The notes under the pieces are model-generated. The model was given only the letters and a program-made list of their open reading frames with translations, was not told the origin of the DNA and did no database searches. From Cunninghamia lanceolata (lineage: Eukaryota; Streptophyta; Pinopsida; Cupressales; Cupressaceae), in the NCBI GenBank assembly GCA_027924645.1, contig BSBN01000242.1, positions 5,952,001 to 6,016,000 of the forward strand: a DNA stretch of 64,000 nt. The letters run 5' to 3'. Both the position numbers and the translations under genes were made by a program. Below are positions 48,769-60,408 of this stretch, one piece after another (position 1 is the stretch's first letter; every line of letters starts with the position of its first letter).

Positions 48769-49389
48769 ATGGGAGAATTTCAGCTCAGAGCATTCACATC
48801 CAACTTGTAGAACCAACTGAATTGGCAAGATAGGACTAGAGAATACCTTCAAGCAGAGAAAACTATGGGGCTTCACATGAGGCATCCTCATCATAAGCCC
48901 TTTGCCTTCAAGGCTCGGTTCTGAAGAATAAAAAAGTATACAGCTATGAAGGAAAAATATAATGAGAGCATAAGCATCTGTTTTGAAGGTTTCATCATTA
49001 ATAGGCTACAATTGATAGAAAGAGCATGGAATTCTTGTGAAGAAAGATATACTCCTCTGTCCATGTACTTGAGACAGAGGGAGATGATTTCTCCAACTAA
49101 TCTCAGATGGTACTATAGAAGAGCAGAAGCTTTGACGGAAATACTACATCAGCTTAAGACCAAATGGATAGGCATGAGGTACATACCTCCATTGCTCCTT
49201 CAGTCGCTCTCTGCAGCTTTGGTAACTGCAGAGCAAGACCCTAGGGATTTACATGCATGGCAGATGAGGGCAAAATTACACAAAGGTTTTCTTAAGTATC
49301 CTGACCATTTGGATGAGGAAGCAAGGGACATCTATGACCTTAGCTTGAAGTATGATGAACTAAATATAAAGAGGGATGCAAAAAGGTAA
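48769..49389 (+). pseudogene. Athila extra ORF 2 or C-terminal module
   Basis: In the same frame as extra ORF 1 and about 60 bp after its stop, a frame begins MGEFQLRAF. After stops at about 48808 and 48922 it stays open for 147 codons (48946-49389). It is helical and rich in Arg, Leu and Glu (RWYYRRAEALTEILHQL, AWQMRAKLHKGF). I do not recognise it. It ends about 55 bp before the 3' LTR. It could be an extension of ORF 1 separated by stop mutations. Confidence 0.6.
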
Positions 49390-49431
49390 AGAGCCCATGG
49401 TCAGCAGAGAGCAGGAGGACCTGCTCCATCT

Positions 49432-49445
49432 TAGAGAGGGGAGAG
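49432..49445 (+). other. Polypurine tract of the Athila-like element
   Basis: AGAGAGGGGAGAG lies directly before the LTR start TGATGAGG. Confidence 0.88.
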
Positions 49446-50572
49446 TGATGAGGTATAATTAACCACATTTCATAATAAGTCATATAACCCTTTATGTGTC
49501 ACCCAATTACCTAAACCATGCCAATTTACTAATTTTATAAGAAACATTTGTTTTTTTTAATAGAATGATGTAAAAATCTTGTTTTCCAATTGAAGTTTTC
49601 CACTAATGTTGACATGATCATGTGTAAAGGTCTGTGTATTTATGTAGGTTTTTATGAAGAGCCTAGTGGAACTTAAATACAATTGAAGTCAGCAGCGCCA
49701 GAATCTCAGGGCACCAGAAATCTAGGAATACATGATCATAGACTTTATCGGCAATTCTTTTATTTTTTGTTAAAAATACTCCAATCGGAGCCTTTACTAT
49801 GTTGAACCTAATAGACATCTAGTTTAGTTAAAAGTTTTTTTTTGTTAAAGACTTCTTCAAGTGGAATTTATGCATCACCTGAAATTTAGGATTTTGGTAG
49901 TATAGATTATGGGCAATCTCAAAAACAATACTGCTATGTTATGTTATGCTATATTTTGATATACACTAATGTTCAACTATTATGTTCTGTGATAATTTTC
50001 TATGGAATGAAGCAATCGAGTTTATTCTGAGTAATATATTCTGAGCAATGGAAATGCAAATGAGAATGGAGTTATTTTGGAGCTGTTGAGATAATGCATG
50101 TGATTTGAATCGATAAGAAGATCTCCTGAGAGCTGGCCACTCGAAGGATATAGGATAGTTAAGTGTTTTATTGTTGCACAATTGTGTTGTTCAATTTTGT
50201 TTAGTAAATGTTTTTGTTTAGATTAATGTAACTTTCTGTTTTAGCATTGTTGTGTGTCCCTACAAGATATTGTGTTCAAGTTAATCATCTTAAAGTTTTG
50301 TTGTTATGCTATAGTTTTCAGAGCATTTGCTTCATCCATAAAATCTGCTATCAGTTGTTAGCTCAAGTTTTAATATGTTTTCAATTAATAGTTAGCTACC
50401 TTTTTAAAATTCATAGTTAAAAATGCATGTGTTGATTCCTAGTTAGTTTTTATACTTTCTAGATGAAGAGTGGTATGCTTTCTAGTTTAGATTTATTTTT
50501 TTAAAGGCTTGTTCAAAAACTTAGAAAACCATTGCTAAGATGAGATGTCTAAATTCATTCCCTATTGCAAAC
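49446..50572 (+). repeat. 3' LTR of the Athila-like element, left part
   Basis: Matches 38034 onward to the word TTGCAAAC, where the 4.47-kb insertion begins. Confidence 0.92.
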
Positions 50573-50588
50573 TGTGAGGCCCACCCTT

Positions 50589-50609
50589 GTGCAACTGGAT
50601 CAGTTGCAC
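50589..50609. repeat. Perfect 9-bp inverted repeat
   Basis: GTGCAACTG, a GAT spacer, then CAGTTGCAC, 16 bp inside the left end of the insertion. Confidence 0.9.
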
Positions 50610-51801
50610 CTTTAGACCATGTTGTTTTGCTTCACCTAGCTAAGGATTCAATCTATGAGAGTGTGACTCTATCTTTGAGATAGTGTTGTGTTGTTTTGGA
50701 TCTTTTTCTTAAGGTGGTTGTGTTAGTTTGAGTGTGTTAGTGATGCACACCCTAACTGGGATTCTTGGAATATCATATGTTTGTGCTTGATCTGGAACCT
50801 TGAGTGTTGTAGTGCGAGTCTACCATGTGTTGCACTTCTTGCTTTTCTTATGAAACTTATTGTTTAGACCATCGTTGTCATGTGGACATTTTTGGGGTTG
50901 TTGACCCCCTATAGATTCAGACATTCATGGACTTACCTCACACCTTGATTGATTTATGGATTATGTTGTGATGATGTTATAGCTATGCATGTTAGATTAC
51001 AGCTGACTCTATGATGTTTAATATGACATTAATTTTGAGGCAATTGAAATGTTAATTGATGAGTACATTGATGAGGTATGATGCAGTATATGATCCTGAT
51101 TTGATTATGTGAAATGCGAGTGATTTGAAATGCAAATGAATTATGAATCATGTAATGGTAGCATGTGTATAATTGAGGATATAAGTGATTATGTGCTTTT
51201 ATCTATGTGCATGCATTTCCTTTCACTTTGGCTATGATGAACATGTGCTATTGATCTATTTCTGGAAGTGTGTAGGTAATTTTCCATGTCCATGGAAAAT
51301 CAGAGGTCATCCTAGTAACCCTATGTGATATCTGTGTTAGCCGACCTAGTCCCAAGAGGGACCAAGGTCATTTGTGATGGAGCATGATGATTTGTAATGT
51401 CATTAATTGATGTTTATTTGGGTTAGGGTTTACCCCTTTTTAATTGATTTATTGATGTGTTGTGAATTATAATGTTGAGTTGCACTATTTTGGTGTTTTT
51501 TATTTATTGGGCCTTTTTATGTGAATTTATGGACCCTTTGGTGTTTATTTTGGTCAAATAATGACCCTAGGTCATACCCCTAGGGTCTAGGACCAATTTG
51601 ATCATGTGAAACCTTAGTTTAACCTTCTTTGGTCACCTTAACTTGACCTTGAAGTTAAGTGACGAAATTTGAAGTTGGGTGAGGTGGTGGATAAGTCAAG
51701 AGTCCACTATGACCAATTCCACTTCCCTAGGATAAAGTTGCCCTTATCTTGAAGGCTTGGGAAGCTTCCAAGGACTTCAAGTGTGAGAGACCTCATTCTT
51801 A

Positions 51802-52065
51802 TGCTCTTACACATGTGTGAGAGCATCTATAGGGGAATGGGTTTACCTTGTTGGATAGGAGGATGACATTTGTCTTCTCCTTATCCTTATGGAGTCTTCC
51901 ATGTAGGATTCCTCTCTCCACTGTGCTCTCACACATATGTGAGAGCGTTTGTGGGAAAGTGTGAGGTTTTGTGGGATGGGAGTGTGACATGTGTCACCTC
52001 CTCATCCCTTGGGGGTTTGTGAGTGGATTGTGAGGAGGAAGGAGAAGGTGACATGTGTCACCTTT
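51802..52065. repeat. Palindromic words, possible LTR regulatory sites
   Basis: CTCTCACACATATGTGAGAG (51928-51947) is a perfect palindrome with a diverged copy near 51806-51826. TGACATGTGTCACC appears near 51986 and again near 52049, where it extends to the perfect palindrome GGTGACATGTGTCACC. Clustered palindromes could be protein sites in U3; this is inference. Confidence 0.6.
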
Positions 52066-52500
52066 TCATTCCTCAAGGCTCTTTGGTTTAGCCTATTAAA
52101 CTCCATCTTTAAGAGATGGAGAGGGTTCTTCATTTTTGCTTTCTTTTTGAATATTAATTTGGGGGAGAGATAGAGTTGGAGGATTTTGGATGCAAGGAGA
52201 TTGGAAGGAGACTTGGGATCTCTTCTCCAACCTCTTGCCAAATTTGGACTTATAAGGTAAGAACCCAAGGCTATATGCCTTCCTTATGTTACTTACATTC
52301 TTTGTATGTGAAACAGCTTTGTGTATTTTTGAGTTTTGGTGTATCTGTTTTGTGGGTTTTCATTTTGGGTGTTGGATGATGCTCTCCATTGAGAAGATCT
52401 CATCTTGTTTTAGGGTGGGAGAGGATTAAACCTCCTCAGGGGTAATCTCACTATATTTGGAGGTGTGGATGGCCATGGGAGTGCATTGTGGAGTATTTGG

Positions 52501-52600
52501 GATTTTGGTGAAGGCAAGAGTGCCTTGAGATTTTTGACATTATGAGATTTTGGTGAAGGCAAGAGTGCCTTGGGATTCTTGACATTTTGGGCTATTAAGG
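52501..52600. repeat. Tandem duplication of about 52 bp
   Basis: GATTTTGGTGAAGGCAAGAG and the following TGCCTTG, then TTGACATT, occur twice in succession, near 52501 and 52547. Confidence 0.75.
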
Positions 52601-55049
52601 CAAGAGGCGTTGTGATTTTTGAGTATTATGTGCTTTGGTGATTTTGGGTTCCCCTTGAGTTGAGAGTAGTCCACTCTCCTACCCCCAAAAATCCAAGTTA
52701 TATGGATTAGTTATGTGCAATCCTTGGGAGGGTGTATCTATATTTTATGTGAGTAATTTTGGTGTTAAATCCTTGTTTTGTGGTATGAACCTGGTTATAT
52801 GGGTGACCTCCAAGCTCGGGGTGACTTGTTCCAAGTCTATGGTTGGGAGGTGAGCTCCCATGGGCATTTGGAAACCTTCTTTGAGTTTGTTTTGTAGGTT
52901 CTATGGCTTTAGTGAAGCACTTGGAGTTTGGTGAACTTGAAGAAATTTGGTTTTGGTGTATTTTGTAATGTATGGCATTTTGGTAGCCATGGCCTTTGTG
53001 GCCTTGTAAAAGTGATTGTAAGTTTGTGAGGATAAATCTATTTTTGTGTACCTCGAAAAACAAAGAAAGAATATGTATTCCATTTATTTCAAATAGAAGT
53101 TTGGCTGATTTTCTCCCTACTTGGTTCTAAAAAAAAAATTATTTATGTATGATTAAAAAGACTCTCGACCTATCTCTCTCTCTATCTTCTAAAGTTGTCA
53201 TTTAAATGAACATAGTTGCTTGATGGAAGAAAAAGAAAATATATATTTTATTCCAGCTTTGATGACAAAAAAAAATGCAACTACTTTATTATGGCTAAGA
53301 AATTATTGTGTTATCAAATCACTTCTTGTTGTTTACACCCATATGTCTATATATATACATATATATAGATAAAAATATATATATAAAAGACTTGTTGTTT
53401 GTAAATAGGAACTTCACTGACCCTTTTTATTAAAAAAATATACAGAGATTAGATTCCATATATATATATTAGATATAATAAAATATGTAGTATTTAGTTT
53501 TAAGAAAAGCATATCAAATAAATCATAGACGCCCAAGTTACGAGACTAGGGTTTGATGGAAATTTTGTTGAATTTTTTTTTTAAAACCAAAAAAGAAAAC
53601 ACAGAGGGCGGCAGCTGCTGAACACTTTGGAAGAGAGGGGAGCGGGGGGCACCACCCCCATCGATCCCTGCAGATCGCCGTGGCTCCTCCACTGATCCTT
53701 CCCAGATCTGGCGACTTTCATGAAACCCTCTGTCGAACGTTTATTCGGCCCCCCTCTTGTCTGTATTATTCAGTCTTTGTATTATTTTTTTATCCACAGA
53801 GTAAAATGCCACACTGTATATATATAGTTGTGTAAAAAAAAAAATATAACCCTATGTAGAAATCTTTTCAACAAAATCACTTAAACAAAAATCTGAGAGC
53901 TCCATGCCAAATCTTGAAACTTGTGAAAAAAATAAAACTAGAGAGAGGAGTTAGAGACAAAATATAGATTTAGGGTTTGAAGAGGAGAGTAGAAAACAAA
54001 TAAAATAAGATTAGGGTTAGAAGAAATGAAATGGGTTGTAGGAGATCAAATAGAAAATAAAAGAAAATTTAGCTCCTCTTTGTGAAAGTGACTTTTCATT
54101 TTCTATTCTTCTCCTTGAAACTTGGAGGTAAATGAAAAGCTTTTATCTTTTTTGGCTTTTTAACCTTTTTATTGCTTTTTTAAATTAATTAGGGATAGTA
54201 TGACCTAAAAAAGATTTTAGTGGATTTAATTTAACCCTAGGATTTTAATTTAATTTAGTGGGTTGTTTTAATAGGATTTTGGTGGGGGGATTAATTGTTT
54301 TAAATGAAATTAATCTTTTTCACTCTTTTAAATCTATTTTAACTAGTGCATAGTTTAAATGTGATTTTTAATTAATTGTTGTCTTAGTTAATGTGATTAA
54401 TTTTTATTAAACTATTGCCTTGGGTAAATGAGGAAATGGTGGAGTAATTTAATTCAATGGGTGAATTTAGTTTTTAATTTATATTTTTTTGAAAAGGCTA
54501 TTAGATAAGGTTTTTTATATTAATTTAATTTTTCCCATACTTAATGAGGTGGCGTTATGCTGCTGGAATTTCCCTAGATTAGTGGAAAGATTAATTAAGT
54601 GAATTATTGCATGTTTTTATTGTATCTCATTTTAAATTTATTGAATACTTTAATTAAGCCTTAATGGAATTAATTAATGTTAATTATATTATAGTTTCTT
54701 AAAGTTGGATTTCGGTACTTATCGAAATCACCTCACCTCATCTAGGAACCTTAGGGTTAGTTCCAACTTTGGAATCTACCCCTCTTAGCGACGCTCCTCA
54801 CATCGCACAACTTCCTTAGTAGGCTTACATTTCGTAGGGATTGTGAAAGGTGTTCGCATTACCTCGACATTTGATTGATGTTTCTCGCCTTTGCATGTAT
54901 GCCACCGAGCGCGCATGTTGCGCACGAGAGGGTTTTAGAGTTGTGTGGAAAAGTTTTTGATATTTTGTGTCATGACCACATGACAAATGTGGACATGACA
55001 CATGTATTGTGTGTCGTGACCATATGAGAAATGTGGGCATGACACAAAC

Positions 55050-55123
55050 TACCTTGGACACTACTTGGTTGACATAATTGACATATTTCAACTAAAGTGT
55101 TAGGACCTCATGACAACCTGTCA
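55050..55123 (+). repeat. 3' LTR of the Athila-like element, right part
   Basis: Continues the interrupted LTR with CCTTGGACACTAC and ends CCTGTCA. Followed by ATGAT. Confidence 0.9.
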
Positions 55124-55128
55124 ATGAT

Positions 55129-55612
55129 GGCGCTAATCTATGAAGATCCAACAAAACCTGTTCACAAAGAGATCATAACTTAAAATAAACAAGTTATGTG
55201 GGAGTTAAAAAGATTCATATCGTGTCAAAGAACAGCATGGGTTGGATTATGAGAAAAACAAGTTAGTAGATGATAAAATAACCTAGAGTCATATTAAAAT
55301 CTTTCCTAATGCATTTCTAGGTGCATTTTTCCATTAGGACCCCTTGTCACTATCATAATCTGATGAAAAATAGAGAGCAAAAGAGAGTAGAAAGTGCTAA
55401 AAAGTCTAAATATGCATTAAAAAATCTTGAAGACCTAAAAACACTATAGACTATCATAAGAACATGGCACTAAAATAGTGCCTGATGGCGCTAAAACAGA
55501 GGGTAATGGCATTGTTCCACTGAAATATGGCACTAAATCGCGAGGTTACAGCGCTGAAACTCTTGTATGCTTAGATCCTTCAGGAAAGCACTCAAACAAA
55601 AGATTAGTTTGG
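55129..55612 (-). other. Tat 5' leader, distal part, with TGGCGCTAA motifs
   Basis: Non-coding. At 55465-55560 the plus strand carries TGGCACTAAAA, TGGCGCTAAAA and related words, the reverse complement of the motif array at the other end of the Tat element. Confidence 0.75.
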
Positions 55613-55615
55613 GAC

Positions 55616-55640
55616 CATGGGGTCCCACCGGGCATGCCAA
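55616..55640 (-). other. Primer binding region of the Tat element
   Basis: The minus strand reads TTGGCATGCCCGGTGGGACC after the 5' LTR end. Tat-group elements often have TTGGCGCCCACCGTGGGG at this place, so position and form agree. I do not assign the tRNA. Confidence 0.75.
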
Positions 55641-55641
55641 A

Positions 55642-56832
55642 TGAAGATGAGGAAAAGTGGAAACAATAAAAACACAAAATAAACTCAAAAACACATGAAA
55701 ATTATACCTTCAAATGCTTCCAAACTCCTCACTCCTTGATAGGGTTGAGGAACTTGCACCCTTGAGCTCCTAGCTTTATCCAACTAATGCTTGGAAATGT
55801 GAAATGCTATCAACTTCAATGAAAAATGCAACATAACTTAGCTAAGATGGATGAGGATCGAGAGAAATTTTAGCATAATAAGATTACTCTAAAATTGGAT
55901 GATGAAATGGCTTGTGAAGGCTTGTATTTATAGGCAAAATGGAAGGGATTTTGATCCAATGATGGAGATTGGATGTTGAGATCAATGGATGAGATTGATT
56001 GTGAGATGGAGGGCTAAGATTTGATCATCAAAATTGGATGGTGGAGAATAAAAATAAATATTTTATTCATTTTGGGGAGGACTTAGCATTTAATGTGATT
56101 TGGATGTGTGAGGAAATTAAAAATTAATTTCCTTGGGAGGAGGTGGAATTAAAAATTCCATTTATGTGGGAATGTGAACATCATGTGAGACATGCACATT
56201 TTTGGGGCCTTACATTTGTAATCTAAAAATGTGGAAGATGTTTTAGCATGAAAATGGAAAAAATGAGTTGGAGGGGTTATGTATATTTTGTAATTTTTAA
56301 TTTGTGGGTGTGGGAGGAAGTGTTAAGCATGATTTTGACCAAGTTAATTAGGGCGTTTAACTTAGTTAATGTGGCTGGAAAAAATTAGTGCATGGGGTAA
56401 TTAGGGTTTAGGATTAATTAAATAATGGTTTATTTAATTAATCTAGGTCTAGGGGTCATGTAGGCTAGGGTAGCTAATCAAATAATAGCTATTTAATCAA
56501 CTAGGCTAGGTGTAGGTTAATTAGTAGGGTAGATTACTTAGATAAGTATGATTTACCTAATTAATTGGGTTTAGGAAAGTGGACAAATTAACCAAATAAA
56601 TATTTTACATATTTATTTAATTAATTGGGATGATGTTAGTAAGGTGTGAATGTTGAATTAATTAAATTAATTCAATTTCAGGGGTTAATGAATGAAGAAT
56701 GAATGGATGGCTCAAGGGTTGGATAGGTTAATTAATTAATTAAAAATTTAATTAATTAATCAGATGAGAAATTAGTGGTATGTATGATGTTGGAGGGTGA
56801 TCGAAGGGTTGAGATATTTTTAGGTGTCTACA
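55642..56832 (-). repeat. 5' LTR of the Tat element (right copy)
   Basis: A 1191-bp block matching the left LTR. It starts TGAAGATGAGG and ends GGTGTCTACA on the plus strand. Confidence 0.93.
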
Positions 56833-57168
56833 GCCTCCATGGTCCCTTCTGAGGTGGCTCCCCTTGGGACTGACACAACTTCAGTGTTTTCTTCGATGGA
56901 TCCCCTAGCCCTCTCGATTGGTTGTGGGGGGACCCTAGCTCAGTCTTTAGTTTCTTTGCATCCTCTATCTTCTTTGGGGCATTCTTCCTCATCAAGGGAG
57001 GTGACTCAGGTTGATGCAACATTAGTGGCGTCCCCTCTTTTTTCTCCTCGATATGTAGATATAGATAATGGCAGGTCTTGGACAATCGTTCAAAGGAGGA
57101 AGAAAGTCTTCCTAATTTTATTTTGGAATCCCATACCTAGGCCAAGGGTGTGTGGATTGCTAGGTTAG
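56833..57168 (+). pseudogene. LINE ORF1, right part
   Basis: This continues the frame cut at 7614: A-S-M-V-P-S-E-V follows L-D-V without a shift once one GCCTC is counted. It ends with RSWTIVQRRKK, a motif found near the end of ORF1 in plant L1-like LINEs, and a TAG at 57166. The C-terminal region is Ser/Pro-rich. Confidence 0.8.
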
Positions 57169-57392
57169 GTTCATGTGTGGTGTACCTGATGTTGTTTCAT
57201 TGGGTTTGATGGATGTTGGGCTATTGTTCTTTGCAGTAGTTTTTTTTCAAATGTGTTGTAGTTTGGTTCTGTGTGGTAGCTTGGCTACAATTGTGCTAAG
57301 GGATTATTTTTTTTCGTTGTCCCCTTGCCCCTGTAAAAGGTTTTTAGGTCCTTTCAAAACTTGAATTTACCCCTTCAATAAAAATAATGGCA
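57169..57392 (+). other. LINE 3' tail, ORF2 absent
   Basis: Only about 220 bp separate the ORF1 stop from a tail containing TGTAAAAGGTTTTTAGGTCC and an end of CAATAAAAATAA. A full LINE would have several kilobases of endonuclease and RT in between. Either ORF2 was deleted or this was an ORF1-only derivative. Confidence 0.6.
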
Positions 57393-60300
57393 TAGAGTGT
57401 CCTATAGGAGGGTTGCTATCATGTAATAATATACAATTTGGATACATGTTTGAATTCAAATTACATAATAGGTATCCCAATCTCTTTCTTAGAGACCAAA
57501 CTACAATGGCTATATTTAACTATTTTGATAGCCATCATATGTAGTATATATCATCCCACAATCATCTCTTGGCATCATGCAAGTTGATTTTAGTAGAGGA
57601 ATACATTTTTTGAAGGTGGTTATTTATGTCCTAAATGAATACTTTTTTCATAGGATAATGAATTTAAGATAGAATTTCTTTGCTCTAAAACTCATTTCTT
57701 AAGTGTGGACTCTATTAGCAACCACTCATAATCTTACAAGTTAAACAAGAACTTTTATAGCTTAACCAAACTATTAACACATAGCTAAACTAGATACTAA
57801 TTTTCAAACATATTGCAATAACAGGGACTAGTCACTATGCGACCCTTATTTTTATAAAATTTTGGTAAATTTGGTGTGATGTTTGGTTTATAAAATTCAA
57901 CATCATGGTGTAGAATTGTTGACAATTTTCTACAAAGCCAAAATTAATTGCTATATATAATTATCAATTCTTATTAGTCCCTACCATGATAGGATACTAT
58001 AGTAATTGATACAAACAAAAAATTAGAGTCAACAAACCAATGATTTTATTTTTCTTCTTCAAACGTTTTAAAAATATTTTCTAATATTTATATTGTTAGC
58101 AATAGCAACAATACATTTACCTGATATGTGATTGGTTTATGTACAATAAAATTGACAATTATTGTCTTATTCTCAATTATCAAGCCTCCAATGGCATTTG
58201 TTTATTTATTTATCCTCTTATTAAAGTTAAAAATTAAACATTCTCCTAAAAATTAGCAATCAATTGTGGCTCTCCAAAATTAACTTACTCTTAAGTGATA
58301 TGACTATTATAAGATACCAAAATTTCCTTGTAAAATCTTATTTTGTAAATGTATGTTTTGCTCACCCATTATTTTAGCTATTTTGCTTTGGATTCTTTTT
58401 ATTGTTCTGTTTTTCAGATTTTACAATTAAAATATTTGTAATTCTAGGATAATTCTTAGGAGTACATGTATTTAACGTTATGCTCACTATTTTATAGATA
58501 AACTATAGCCACATTGTAACTTAATTCACTTGCTAAATGCTAAATTATTTTCGAGTTTGTATTGCAGATTTTAGAACAAATAGGTTACTAGACCAATCAA
58601 TATTTGCTAGTTATTTATCACTTAAATAATTTAGGTGATTTTCCATAAAATGATTATGATAATAAGTTTAGCTTAAGCTAAAATGTTTAAATATTATTAG
58701 CATACATGTAATAAAAAAATGTGTGCTATAAAAATGACATGTGTTGAGCATTAATTATTAGTTTACTATTTTTTGTCATCTTTTAAAAGCCATGTTGTAT
58801 TTTAAAAAATCACCCTTTTCATTTTAACTATTATGCATGTCAATTAATATAACTAAACTAATAATTTATTGATAATAAATGTACACATTATTAAACAATC
58901 AAAGTCAAAGGTTTATTAAGTAGTTGAAAATTTAAAATATTTATTGTTTAATATTTGTATATTTTATTAATTGATAAATTATTAAATATTTTTATATTCC
59001 ATAATATACTCAACATATTTTGTGAAGTCAACTTCTAAAGGTTAGTTTTTTTAGTTCATATTACACAATTTAGAGCAATGGGCTATTTGCTAGTCCTTTA
59101 ACTAGTTACTATCAACTATACTTTCAACTATATTGCAATGGTAGGGACTAGTCACTAAACAATTGTTAATATATAAGACAAATTAAACTACATGATTATA
59201 GAGGTGAAAGTTGTATCATTGACACTTTTATTTACTTGTTTTGGACTCACTTTGACCCTTTGTCTCTAGTGTAACGTGTATTTTTGTGTAAGGGTTGGCA
59301 TTTAGCTTGTATTTAATCAGATCCTAAGCCCTTATTTCCTAGTGGTCTAGACCCAACCCTCAAATTAATTCTTTTAGTCCTAGCTCAAGACCATAGGTGC
59401 AACCCTAAACCTAGTTTAGGATCACTTAAGTGGCCTTGACCCTTGATTGTAAAAATCAAATTTAATTGATGAGCCCAAGCTAGCCTAACCCAAACTAGCT
59501 ATAACTTGTTTATTCAAGTGTGAAATATTCAAATTTGAATACTAGCGCATTGTATAAAAGGACAAATCCTTAGGTCATGTTAGACCATCAATCATTAGTA
59601 CATTATTCAACCATAAAGCATTTATAAAGAGCATTGCATAAATGCTTACAATAATAAGGATATGCAGTTTGCTTGGTGTGTCTAAAAACTTGTCAAAATT
59701 ATCGAATCAATTAAAGAGATTTAATAAGGTGTAGTGTAGTAAGCTAGTTAACTTCACTTCCCTAGCATAGGAAGTTATAATGTTGCTTTTAAGTACCACC
59801 ATTTTCAAATACTTAGAGGTGACTAGAATTTGAAGACTGGAAGTATACAATTCAAGGTTGTAGAAAGAGATTTAAAGCCACATGTTGATATATTAGATAT
59901 AGGTGTAGGATTGGATTAGAATAAAGTGTAGGTCATTTATTAGTCTATCAAGGCTACATAGTGGCAAGTTTGATAATAGACATTTGAATTGGATCACTAG
60001 GCACACATTGCAATAGAAAATCCATTTGTCACACATAGAGCTAAACATTTCTATTCTTTTATGTTTATAGCATTTATTTCAGTATATTTTAATGTTTGTT
60101 TCAAGACTTGGCTCTTGTATCTATATTGATCATGATTGTGATTGTTTTAATAAATTAGTTAGCCAAGATACCCTTATAGAGGACTGTTATTGCATTTTTA
60201 TCCTCTTCATTTTGGTGAAATCAACCTTTCTTACATCCACTATGGTTTTGCTTTACAATTTGTCCTTTTACCTTTCTATCTCAGATCTAGTATTTCTTAT

Positions 60301-60408
60301 TGTATTTATCTTCCATTTCATAACTGACATTACCTTGATTCCCCTCAAGTTTGTCTTTTCTTTAACATTCCTTTTACCCATTGTTTGTTGATTGCTATAT
60401 ATTTCCTT
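57393..60408. other. AT-rich non-coding stretch
   Basis: No protein or RNA gene is recognised. Words such as GGGACTAGTCAC (57826, 59147) and the inverse TTAGTCCCTACC (57973) recur, and similar ones lie at about 6815-6890, so a short dispersed repeat family is likely. Confidence 0.55.

Larger units (their letters stand above)
50573..55044. mobile_element. 4.47-kb LTR-like insertion in the Athila 3' LTR (solo LTR?)
   Basis: The segment starts TGTGAGGCCC and ends GGGCATGACA. It is flanked by CAAAC at 50568-50572 and 55045-55049; the Athila LTR resumes in register with TACCTTGGACAC. TG and CA ends with a 5-bp duplication are what an LTR element leaves. I find no repeated ends, primer site or coding frame, so a very long solo LTR is the simplest reading; a non-coding element of another class is possible. 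Inside are palindromes at 50589-50609 and 51928-51947, a repeated GGTGACATGTGTCACC word, an AT-rich tract at 53340-53500 and a GC-rich patch at 53600-53720. Confidence 0.8.
38034..55123 (+). mobile_element. Athila-like Ty3/gypsy element with extra ORFs
   Basis: The 5' LTR (38034-39282) matches the split 3' LTR (49446-50572 plus 55050-55123). The primer site is TGGTGCCATTGTTGGGGA, the Athila type (TGGCGCCGTTGCCGGGGA) after C-to-T and G-to-A changes. Gag, protease, RT, RNase H and integrase follow, then a minisatellite, two extra ORFs and a polypurine tract. Extra ORFs after pol are usual in the Athila group. Without the guest in its 3' LTR the element is about 12.6 kb. Confidence 0.9.
7615..56832 (-). 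mobile_element. Tat-type Ty3/gypsy element with antisense PMD ORF, three nested guests
   Basis: Matching LTRs lie at 7615-8804 and 55642-56832 with 5-bp target duplications. Read on the minus strand, the order is: 5' LTR (right), primer site, leader of about 3.8 kb, gag, pol with two RNase H domains, non-coding repeats, an antisense PMD ORF, more spacer, polypurine tract, 3' LTR (left). A second, archaeal-like RNase H after the normal one is the mark of the Tat group, which includes Ogre. Guests at 9719-17711, 22412-29671 and 38034-55123 each have their own LTRs and target duplications. Subtracting them leaves about 16.9 kb. Gag-pol and the PMD ORF are broken, so the copy is not autonomous. 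Confidence 0.9.

Noticed and set aside
7615..56832. A single autonomous giant retroelement of 49 kb
   Set aside because: Three internal elements have their own LTRs and target duplications; the real element is about 16.9 kb.
57173..57364. Cys-rich 63-codon frame after LINE ORF1
   Set aside because: It coincides with the LINE 3' tail and shows no conserved motif.
60092..60391. Hydrophobic 99-codon frame as a membrane protein
   Set aside because: T-rich DNA gives Phe/Leu/Ile by composition; there is no family motif.
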